Assembly: GCA_018814505.1 (NCBI GenBank)
Contig: JAHIZQ010000066.1
Coordinates: 1-13,760 of the forward strand
Reading direction: 5' to 3'
Length of the DNA: 13,760 nt
DNA from: Candidatus Omnitrophota bacterium
GTDB lineage: Bacteria > Omnitrophota > Gorgyraeia > Tantalellales > Tantalellaceae
Part shown: one piece after another, positions 8,637 through 13,760 of the stretch
Layout of the letters: each line of letters begins with the position of its first letter
Position numbering within the stretch: position 1 is the first letter of the stretch
Translations under genes and position numbers: made by a program
Notes under the pieces: model-generated
Seen by the model: only the letters and a program-made list of their open reading frames with translations
Databases searched by the model: none
Told to the model about the DNA's origin: nothing

Positions 8637-9551
8637 ATGATGAATATCGAAATCAAGGAAAAACTAAGAAAAATATGTGAACCTGGTGGGGGACGGGTGT
8701 TATTTGATTTCCCGCTTTCTGCATGCAATACAATTGGTATCGGAGGTAAAGCCACTGCTTGGTGTGCGCCTTCAAATGCAAAAGCTTTGCGGGAAATGAG
8801 ATTATTTTTAAATTCCGTTGATATTCCGGTATTTGTTATTGGTAATGGCAGTAATATATTGATTCCGGATAGGGGAATTGACGCGGTTGTAATAAAATTG
8901 TCAGGAGATTTTTTTGAACAGATAAGAATGAAAAGATGCGTGGTTAGGGTCGGAGCCGGGGCGCACTTGCGAAAACTTGTGTCTTTTGCTTGTGTGAACG
9001 GCTTATCCGGATTAGAAGGGTTGGTAGGAATCCCTGCTACAATTGGTGGTGCGCTTAAAATGAACGCTTCTTATGTTAGTGCCATTTCAGAGAACTTGTC
9101 AAAAATTTTAATACTTAACAGCCATGGTAAGTTTATGTGGGTGAAAAAAAATGAAATAGATTTTGGATACCGGCATTCTTCTTTAAAAAAACAGGATATT
9201 ATCGTACAGGCGGAATTCGAATTAAAAAATGCGTCTATTCCTGAGATTAAGAAGAAAATGAAAGAATATTTTTTAACAAAATTGCGTCTGCAACCTCTTG
9301 GCGCAAAAACGTTAGGATGTGTTTTTAAAAATCCCTTAGAAAGCGTGTATACGAGTGGACAACTTATAGATAAGGCCGGGAAAAAGGGAGTTCAGCGCGG
9401 GTACGCGAAAATCTCTGAAAAACATGCGAATTTTATTATAAATACCGGGCAGGCAACTTCGCAGGACGTTATTGATCTTATTGAGAAGGTGAAACAGGAT
9501 GTGAAGAAACATTTTTCAGTTAGTCTTGAATCTGAAATTGAAGTATTGTAA
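8637..9551 (+). CDS. murB: UDP-N-acetylenolpyruvoylglucosamine reductase MurB (type II, Cys in place of catalytic Ser)
   Basis: FAD- and NADPH-dependent cytoplasmic reductase that makes UDP-MurNAc, the substrate of MurC. It has 304 residues. FAD-binding motifs are NTIGIGGKA (31-39), GNGSNILI (69-76) and GLEGLVGIPATIGGALKMNAS (125-145). FGYRHSSLK (176-184) carries the conserved Arg that stabilises the enol intermediate. The region lacks the extra Tyr-bearing loop of the E. coli type I enzyme, so this is type II. The proton-donor motif, normally GS(V/F)FKNP, reads GCVFKNP at 227-233, so the usual Ser is Cys228. The catalytic Glu near the C-terminus is probably E300 (LESEIEVL). Two adjacent ATGs (8637 and 8640) are possible starts; AGGA at 8625-8628 suits either. 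The gene abuts murC. Confidence 0.96.
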   Translation: MMNIEIKEKLRKICEPGGGRVLFDFPLSACNTIGIGGKATAWCAPSNAKALREMRLFLNSVDIPVFVIGNGSNILIPDRGIDAVVIKLSGDFFEQIRMKRCVVRVGAGAHLRKLVSFACVNGLSGLEGLVGIPATIGGALKMNASYVSAISENLSKILILNSHGKFMWVKKNEIDFGYRHSSLKKQDIIVQAEFELKNASIPEIKKKMKEYFLTKLRLQPLGAKTLGCVFKNPLESVYTSGQLIDKAGKKGVQRGYAKISEKHANFIINTGQATSQDVIDLIEKVKQDVKKHFSVSLESEIEVL

Positions 9552-9635
9552 AGATGCCGCGTGATGTTTTGTTAATAAAATTGGGTAAACTTTTTTAAAT
9601 AGCCAGATAAAAACTTGTAAAGGCGGAGATTCACG

Positions 9636-10577
9636 ATGGAACTATTCGATAGAATTAAAAACCATAGAATAGGTGTTTTTGCCGGGGGTAATTCAAATGA
9701 ACGCGAAATTAGCCTTAAAAGCGGAATCGCTGTTTTTGAAGTTTTGAGAGAGGCTGGGTTGAATTGTGAATTTTTTAATGTTGACGAAAATACTTTGGAA
9801 GAGTTGATAGCCCGGATTGATATTGACGTTGCGTTTATTGCTTTACATGGAAGGCTTGGCGAAGACGGGACAATACAGCAGTTATTCGAGAATAGGAAAA
9901 TTCCATATACGGGGTCAGGGCCTGAAGCTTCGGCGCTGGCTTTGGATAAAATAGTTTCCAAAAAGAAATTTAAAGAAGTTGATTTAGCTGTTCCGGAACA
10001 CATTATTGTTAGAGAACAAGATAATGTGTTAATGTTGGATATCGAGTATCCCTGTATTATTAAACCGCGATATGAAGGGTCAAGTGTCGGGCTTTCTGTG
10101 GTTTTATCAAAAGATGGTTTTTGTGATTCAATTAAAAATACGTTTCAATTCGGGAAAGAGGCTATACTGGAAAAATTTATTTTTGGAAAAGAATTGACGG
10201 TTGGTATTTTAAATGAGGAAGCTTTACCTGTGATTGAAGTGATTACGTCAAGCGGTATATATGATTTTTACGCAAAATATAAATCAGATGAAACCCGATA
10301 TATTGTTCCCGCTGATTTAAACGATGAATGCTGTAAAAGGGTGAAAGAGACAGCGATTAAAGCTCATAAAATTCTGGGGTGTTGTCATTTTTCAAGAGTA
10401 GATTTAATCCTGGCCGAAGATGGATCAATATTTGTTTTGGAGGTTAATACGATTCCAGGGCTGACCCAAAGAAGTTTATTGCCGCTTGCCGCGAAAGCCG
10501 CGGGTTTGGATTTTTTTAATTTATGTGCTAATATGCTTATTGGGGCAGTGGATAAAGAGTCGTTGTTATTGTATTAA
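9636..10577 (+). CDS. ddl: D-alanine--D-alanine ligase Ddl
   Basis: Cytoplasmic ATP-grasp enzyme that joins two D-Ala molecules; the dipeptide feeds MurF. It has 313 residues, close to E. coli DdlB. FAGGNSNEREISLKSG (15-30) carries the substrate-binding Glu (E22). ALHGRLGEDGTIQ (69-81) is the family signature. IIKPRYEGSSVGLS (141-154) holds the ATP-binding Lys and the loop Ser150. AKYKSDETRY (213-222) is the omega loop; its Tyr215 matches the Tyr linked to D-Ala-D-Ala rather than D-lactate specificity. Metal and phosphate ligands are visible as R255, D257, E269 and N271 (FSRVDL, LEVNTIPG). GGAG at 9625-9628, with a 7-base spacer, fixes the ATG. An 84-base gap separates it from murB. Confidence 0.96.
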   Translation: MELFDRIKNHRIGVFAGGNSNEREISLKSGIAVFEVLREAGLNCEFFNVDENTLEELIARIDIDVAFIALHGRLGEDGTIQQLFENRKIPYTGSGPEASALALDKIVSKKKFKEVDLAVPEHIIVREQDNVLMLDIEYPCIIKPRYEGSSVGLSVVLSKDGFCDSIKNTFQFGKEAILEKFIFGKELTVGILNEEALPVIEVITSSGIYDFYAKYKSDETRYIVPADLNDECCKRVKETAIKAHKILGCCHFSRVDLILAEDGSIFVLEVNTIPGLTQRSLLPLAAKAAGLDFFNLCANMLIGAVDKESLLLY

Positions 10578-10599
10578 TGGTATTTTAAACGTAAATCAT

Positions 10600-10606
10600 A
10601 AGGAGG
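10600..10606 (+). promoter_or_regulatory. Strong Shine-Dalgarno that fixes the GTG start of ftsQ
   Basis: AAGGAGG lies four bases before GTG 10611. No ATG occurs before the Met at residue 24, which would remove most of the basic cytoplasmic tail, so the GTG is the likely start. Confidence 0.75.
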
Positions 10607-10610
10607 GCTA

Positions 10611-11405
10611 GTGGCAAGACGGGGCGGTTCAAGGCGAACGAAAAAGAAAGTTTATTCTGAAAACTTCATAAATGAAAAAATGTTTTTAGGCAAAGTTGTG
10701 TTAATAACAGCCGTAATTCTAGGGCTATTGATTGGTGCTAGTTTCGTTATACGCTATTATTTTTGTAACAGTGAGATTTTTAATATAAAAGAAATTTCTG
10801 TGAATAAAGATCTGAATAATGTATTTGAGTTTGATGCAAATAAACTTAACGAATTATATTTGGGCCGAAACATTTTTACGATTAATTTAAATCAGGCTGA
10901 AATATTTTTAAAAAACAATTTTCCGCAGTTTAAAGAAGTTGAAGTTAGAAAAATTTTCCCCAATATAATGGAACTTAATGTTGTCAGTAGAATACCAATC
11001 GCGAAGATTGATTTTGGCGATATAGTAATTGACGAAGAGGGAGTTGTTCTCGCGGTAGGAGAAAGTACGGAGAATCTGATAACCATAAAAGGGTTGAAGT
11101 TTTTTCTTAATATGCCGGAAGTGGGCAAAAAAATAGACAGTAAAGTTTTAAACCGGGCTTTACTTTTGCTTAGAGGTTTAAAGAGAGAAATAGAAATGGA
11201 AACAACTAGTGTAGATTTTGTTGATGTTTCTGATCGTAATAATGTTGTATTGAATATTGCGGCCGTGGAAGTGAAGATTGGGAAAAATGATTTCGTGCGT
11301 AAAATTGATGCGTTAAAAGAAATATTAAATGATCCGAATATGAATGTGCGGGATTTGAGGTACATAGATCTTAGGTTTGAAGACGCGGTTATTTCTTTTA
11401 AATAG
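10611..11405 (+). CDS. ftsQ: Cell division protein FtsQ/DivIB (POTRA domain)
   Basis: Single-pass inner-membrane divisome scaffold; in model bacteria it links early division proteins to FtsB, FtsL, FtsW and FtsI. It has 264 residues. A short cytoplasmic tail is strongly basic (ARRGGSRRTKKK, residues 2-13), followed by one membrane segment at about 27-49. A POTRA-like domain spans roughly 55-127, ending with the typical pattern in which a (V/F)xx(V/A)xVRKxFPN segment leads into a beta strand (EVRKIFPNIMEL, 112-123). A beta domain fills the remainder. Sequence conservation in this family is low, so the call rests on topology, the POTRA pattern and the position between ddl and ftsA. It starts with GTG behind a strong AAGGAGG. 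A 73-base gap without a clear promoter leads to ftsA. Confidence 0.9.
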   Translation: MARRGGSRRTKKKVYSENFINEKMFLGKVVLITAVILGLLIGASFVIRYYFCNSEIFNIKEISVNKDLNNVFEFDANKLNELYLGRNIFTINLNQAEIFLKNNFPQFKEVEVRKIFPNIMELNVVSRIPIAKIDFGDIVIDEEGVVLAVGESTENLITIKGLKFFLNMPEVGKKIDSKVLNRALLLLRGLKREIEMETTSVDFVDVSDRNNVVLNIAAVEVKIGKNDFVRKIDALKEILNDPNMNVRDLRYIDLRFEDAVISFK

Positions 11406-11472
11406 CGCGTTTCTGACTCCAGGTAAAAAGTACATAATGGTTTCTGTAATTTAGGTTATTGTGTTTATGGAT

Positions 11473-11477
11473 AGGTG
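11473..11477 (+). promoter_or_regulatory. Probable Shine-Dalgarno of ftsA, favouring the second ATG
   Basis: AGGTG is only one base before ATG 11479 but four before ATG 11482. The second of the two adjacent Met codons is therefore the more likely start, giving 350 residues. Confidence 0.4.
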
Positions 11478-11478
11478 A

Positions 11479-12534
11479 ATGATGAATAAATATTTCGCGG
11501 CAATTGATACAAAATCGGATGAGATTAGTGCAGTCGCGTCAAGATGGCGAGATCCTGGATCATGCGTATTGGAAGGTTTTTGCAGGGTAAGGTGTAAAGG
11601 TTTTAAAAAAGGCATGGTTGCTGATGCCGCGGAAGCCGCTAATTCAATTGCAACGGTTTTAGATAAACTAATGCGTAAAACCGGTAAGAATATTCAAAAT
11701 GTATATGCAACAATAAGTTCTGAATCTGTAAATGTTATGCCTTCTTCAGGTGTTGTTTTGCTTTCAAAATATGGAAGAGAGGTTACGGAGACAGACATCA
11801 AACGTTGTATAGAAGTGGGGTCGACGATAAAAATCGGTTTGGATAAAGAACCTTTGCACAAAATTGTTAAGGATTTTTATATCGATGATGAAAAAGGCAT
11901 AAGAAATCCTTTAAATTTGGAAGGCGTAAAACTAGGTGTTGACATAAACATTGTGACCATAAATTCATCGGTTTTGCGAAATATGGCTAAGTGTATTGCT
12001 CAAGCCGGGTTTGTTCCCGCTGGTTTTGTTTTTTCAGGGCTCGCTGTAGGGTATAGGATTCTTAGCGATGAAGATAACTTCAAGACAGTTGTTTTCCTGA
12101 ATATATGCAAGAGTGTAACCGAAGTTATGGTTTTTTCTCGGGGGATATTAAGTGAAAGCATTGTTGTATCCATGGGCGCAAATGATTTTTATTCTCAAAC
12201 TAATGAATTTGAAAAGTGTAAAGTAGAGAGTTTCTTTATTGCGATTACGAAATTAAAAGAATGGAAGAAAAACAATAAAGTAATTATCCTGGGAGAAGGA
12301 AGTTTTATGGATGATTTGTTGGATTTCGCGGAGAAATTTTTTAAATTACCTGTTTTTCCCGGAATTTGTCATGTTAGGACCTTTGAAGAATTGCCTCCGG
12401 AAAGGGCATGTTACGCGGGAAGCCTTGGTGTTTTGAACCATATTGAAAAAGAAAACATCTGGAGACATGGTAATACTGGTTTTATTAAGGCCAGTATTAA
12501 TAACATGTTGCGTTTTATGGACCACTATTTTTAA
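11479..12534 (+). CDS. ftsA: Divergent FtsA-like protein with degenerate ATP site
   Basis: Actin-fold protein in the ftsA position. In model bacteria FtsA binds ATP, polymerises and anchors FtsZ to the membrane. Residues 82-160 match the FtsA-specific 1C region (GREVTETDIKR, PLHKIVKDFYID, GIRNPLNLEGVKL), and KKGMVADAAEA at 43-53 matches the GIKKGxVxDxxEA consensus. The nucleotide site is degraded. Phosphate-1, usually DIGTSK, reads DTKSDE (10-15); phosphate-2, usually DIGGGTTD, reads NICKSVTE (208-215); the adenosine motif, usually TGGGS, reads LGEGS (271-275). Only about 55 residues lie between the last two, against more than 100 in typical FtsA, so much of subdomain 2B is missing. Total length is 351 against 380-420. 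The C-terminal helix (335-351, FIKASINNMLRFMDHYF) is amphipathic, as expected for the membrane-targeting sequence. The frame is intact, so this is not an obvious pseudogene. PilM-like proteins are an alternative but fit the context less well. No ftsZ follows. Confidence 0.82.
   Translation: MMNKYFAAIDTKSDEISAVASRWRDPGSCVLEGFCRVRCKGFKKGMVADAAEAANSIATVLDKLMRKTGKNIQNVYATISSESVNVMPSSGVVLLSKYGREVTETDIKRCIEVGSTIKIGLDKEPLHKIVKDFYIDDEKGIRNPLNLEGVKLGVDINIVTINSSVLRNMAKCIAQAGFVPAGFVFSGLAVGYRILSDEDNFKTVVFLNICKSVTEVMVFSRGILSESIVVSMGANDFYSQTNEFEKCKVESFFIAITKLKEWKKNNKVIILGEGSFMDDLLDFAEKFFKLPVFPGICHVRTFEELPPERACYAGSLGVLNHIEKENIWRHGNTGFIKASINNMLRFMDHYF
12471..12499 (+). repeat. Perfect 9 bp inverted repeat (hairpin) inside the 3' end of ftsA
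   Basis: TAATACTGG (12471-12479) and CCAGTATTA (12491-12499) are exact reverse complements around an 11-base loop. The hairpin lies in the codons for the linker and start of the C-terminal helix of FtsA, about 35 bases before the stop. No T-run follows directly, so it is not a standard intrinsic terminator; it might act on transcript stability or attenuation. Confidence 0.5.
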
Positions 12535-12599
12535 TAGTTAAACACTTCAATTTATCCTCTTTTGAGTGTCCTTGTTTCGGTTTGTTTATTAGCAACAAC

Positions 12600-12627
12600 T
12601 TGGTGATAACGTACATAAGTATATACT
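12600..12627 (+). promoter_or_regulatory. Secondary promoter candidate upstream of proC
   Basis: TTGGTG (12600-12605) and TATACT (12622-12627) are separated by 16 bases. The -10 matches five of six consensus positions, but the -35 matches only its TTG half. It would give a 5' untranslated region of about 110 bases. Confidence 0.25.
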
Positions 12628-12677
12628 CAATCCCCGACAAAAAAGAATAATTATTGTTATCAAATCCTGTTGGAATA

Positions 12678-12706
12678 TTGACATCAGGAACAAATTGTGA
12701 TACTTT
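12678..12706 (+). promoter_or_regulatory. Candidate sigma-70-type promoter of proC-yggT
   Basis: An exact TTGACA (12678-12683) is followed after 15 bases by GATACT (12699-12704), preceded by TG at 12696-12697 as in an extended -10. With a 17-base spacer the -10 would be the poorer TACTTT (12701-12706). Transcription would start about 30 bases before proC. This suggests that proC-yggT form their own transcription unit after the dcw operon. It is a sequence match only. Confidence 0.45.
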
Positions 12707-12743
12707 TAACCATCTATTAAAACCTAAATAGGGAAATGTGACA

Positions 12744-13544
12744 ATGAAGCTGAGTAAACTTGGTGTTGTTGGGTGCGGCAATATGGGTGGTGCAATTGTG
12801 AGAGGTGTTATTGCACGAAAGATTATTAACCCGGAATGTGTATTCTTAAATGATAAAGACAAAAAAAAGTCTGAATGTTTATTTAGGGAAACCAATGGTC
12901 AAATTAAGGAACTTTTACCGTTAATCAAAGAAGCGGATATTATAATTGTTGCGGTAAAACCTCAAGATTTTGGTGAGGTATTGGAAATAATATCTAAAAA
13001 CATAAATGGCCAAACAATAGTGTCTATTGCGGCGGGTATTACGATTAAAACCATAATAGATAAAATTGGACGGCAAATTCCGGTGGTTAGAGTTATGCCA
13101 AATATGGCTTCATTTGAGTTAGCGGGAATGACTTGTATTGCTTTTAATGAAGAAGTGAAAAACGCGGATGAAATAAAAAATATTTTTTTAGGAATTGGTG
13201 AAGTTTTAGAAGTTGAGGAACATATGATGGATAGTATTACCGCTCTTTCCGGAAGCGGACCGGCATATTTGTTCTATTTAGCAGAAGCTATGAATGAAGC
13301 CGGATGCGCATTGGGTCTGGAGAAGGATATAGTAAAGAAATTGGTTACGCAGACATTATACGGGTCAGCTGTTTTTATGAAAAACACTGATTCTTCGCCG
13401 GGAGATTTGATCAAAATGGTTGCGTCTAAAGGCGGAACAACGTCAGCGGCACTGTCTGTTTTTACTGCAAATAAAATGAAAGATATTATAAAAACTGCTA
13501 TTTTGAAAGCAAAACAGCGTTCGGAAGAATTATCCGGGAGGTAG
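12744..13544 (+). CDS. proC: Pyrroline-5-carboxylate reductase ProC
   Basis: Cytoplasmic enzyme that reduces pyrroline-5-carboxylate to L-proline with NAD(P)H, the last step of proline synthesis. The open frame extends to GTG 12738, but the AGGGAA ribosome site (12730-12735) is two bases from that GTG and eight from ATG 12744. The ATG is therefore chosen, giving 266 residues, the usual size. Numbered from that ATG, the Rossmann motif GCGNMGGA is at 10-17, VAVKPQ at 69-74, VRVMPNMAS at 115-123 (usually MPNTPA), ALSGSGPAYLF at 167-177 and KGGTTSAAL at 229-237. A ProC next to cell-division genes is common, for example in the ylm-proC-yggT arrangement downstream of ftsZ in many bacteria, so its presence supports this being the real end of a dcw cluster. 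yggT starts one base after its stop. Confidence 0.96.
   Translation: MKLSKLGVVGCGNMGGAIVRGVIARKIINPECVFLNDKDKKKSECLFRETNGQIKELLPLIKEADIIIVAVKPQDFGEVLEIISKNINGQTIVSIAAGITIKTIIDKIGRQIPVVRVMPNMASFELAGMTCIAFNEEVKNADEIKNIFLGIGEVLEVEEHMMDSITALSGSGPAYLFYLAEAMNEAGCALGLEKDIVKKLVTQTLYGSAVFMKNTDSSPGDLIKMVASKGGTTSAALSVFTANKMKDIIKTAILKAKQRSEELSGR
13536..13541 (+). promoter_or_regulatory. Shine-Dalgarno of the yggT-family gene
   Basis: GGGAGG overlaps the last codons of proC, four bases before ATG 13546. It supports a start for the downstream gene immediately after the proC stop. Confidence 0.6.
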
Positions 13545-13545
13545 G

Positions 13546-13760
13546 ATGTTTATACTTGGAGAATTATTGAGAAGTTTTGGCCTATTTGTATCTCTTGTTT
13601 TTAACATTTTATACTTTGTTTTAGTTATCCGGATTATTATTTCATGGGTTGGCGCGGATCCCTATAACGAAATTGTAAAGATAATCTATAAGATTACGGA
13701 TCCGATTTTGGTTCCGTTTCGTGCGCTTCCTTTACGGGTGGGTGCTATAGATTTTTCCCC
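13546..13760 (+). CDS. yggT: YggT family membrane protein (3' end cut by window edge)
   Basis: Small integral membrane protein of the YggT/YlmG family. The first 71 residues are visible. A hydrophobic segment at about 8-34 is followed by the family pattern RIIISWVGADPYN (29-41), then KITDPILVPFRALPLRVGAIDFSP at about 48-71, which contains the conserved TDPIL-P-R and DFSP elements. The molecular function is not established; relatives sit downstream of ftsZ in many bacteria and have been linked to chloroplast nucleoid or thylakoid organisation and to membrane homeostasis. A second hydrophobic segment is expected beyond the window. It lies one base after proC behind GGGAGG and is probably co-transcribed with it. 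It is too short to appear as a complete open frame here. Confidence 0.9.
   Translation, partial: MFILGELLRSFGLFVSLVFNILYFVLVIRIIISWVGADPYNEIVKIIYKITDPILVPFRALPLRVGAIDFS

Larger units (their letters stand above)
12535..12737. other. Gap between ftsA and proC, the usual ftsZ position
   Basis: About 200 AT-rich bases with no convincing gene on either strand and nothing resembling ftsZ (no tubulin GGGTG signature or conserved C-terminal peptide). It holds candidate promoter elements for proC, a self-complementary GTATATAC at 12619-12626, and a 7-base inverted repeat TGATAAC (12604-12610) / GTTATCA (12656-12662). A weak inverted repeat, ACACT (12543-12547) with AGTGT (12565-12569), has no T-run and is a poor terminator candidate. 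The minus strand is open in one frame across the whole gap, but the peptide is not recognisable. Confidence 0.6.

Noticed and set aside
9554..9598. 14-codon ATG frame between murB and ddl
   Set aside because: Too short to support, and no ribosome site of its own; probably chance.
9572..10003. 143-codon minus-strand open frame opposite ddl
   Set aside because: Antisense of highly conserved ddl motifs; the translation is Ser- and Leu-rich and unrecognisable.
10892..11365. 157-codon minus-strand open frame opposite ftsQ
   Set aside because: Low-complexity Ser/Thr/Phe/Ile-rich translation opposite a well-supported ftsQ; no ribosome site or family features.
11413..11438. Promoter-like CTGACT and CATAAT before ftsA
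   Set aside because: The spacer is only 14 bases and the -35 is poor; read-through from ftsQ is the simpler reading.
12543..12569. Possible intrinsic terminator after ftsA
   Set aside because: The stem is only 5 bp (ACACT/AGTGT) with a 17-base loop and no T-run after it.
1..13760. CRISPR arrays, tRNA or rRNA genes, insertion sequences
   Set aside because: No spaced direct repeats, cloverleaf-like sequences, rRNA-like stretches, or transposase genes with terminal inverted repeats were seen.

Overview
The window is a long, same-strand peptidoglycan synthesis and cell-division operon (dcw cluster) from a bacterium with fairly AT-rich DNA. Gene order is murE (5' end cut off) - murF - mraY - murD - ftsW - murG - murC - murB - ddl - ftsQ - ftsA, followed by a 203 bp gap and then proC and a yggT-family gene cut by the right edge. 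All genes lie on the + strand. Most junctions are tight: murF/mraY overlap, murC/murB abut, and murD/ftsW, ftsW/murG, murG/murC and proC/yggT are separated by 1-7 bases. The MurE DNPR motif points to meso-diaminopimelate in the peptide stem, as in most diderm bacteria. The Ddl residues point to an ordinary D-Ala-D-Ala terminus. The gene order and general sequence feel suggest an uncultured diderm lineage such as Omnitrophota, Elusimicrobiota or a PVC relative. That assignment is inference only; there is no rRNA or other marker here.

Together the genes cover nearly the whole route from UDP-MurNAc to lipid II and its polymerisation. MurB makes UDP-MurNAc. MurC, MurD, MurE and MurF add L-Ala, D-Glu, mDAP and D-Ala-D-Ala (the last supplied by Ddl). 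MraY moves the precursor to undecaprenyl phosphate, MurG adds GlcNAc, and the SEDS enzyme FtsW polymerises it at the septum. FtsQ is the divisome scaffold protein and FtsA would normally tether FtsZ to the membrane. The catalytic motifs of the Mur enzymes, MraY, MurG, FtsW and Ddl are intact, apart from a Cys in place of the usual catalytic Ser of MurB.

The most interesting part is the right end. The slot where ftsZ normally follows ftsA holds only about 200 bp without a convincing gene, and the next gene is proC. The FtsA itself is short (351 residues) and has lost its nucleotide-binding signatures: DIGGGTTD-like phosphate-2 has become NICKSVTE, and the GGG adenosine motif has become GEG. 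About 50-60 residues are missing between these two motifs. It keeps the FtsA-specific 1C region and an amphipathic C-terminal helix. This looks like a pseudo-ATPase FtsA that survives next to a lost or relocated ftsZ, which suggests a modified, possibly FtsZ-independent, division machinery.

Smaller points are a G-run-rich mraY-murD spacer (possible G-quadruplex, possible 22-codon Trp-rich ORF), a perfect 9 bp hairpin inside the end of ftsA, and a consensus-like promoter in front of proC that probably separates proC-yggT from the dcw operon.
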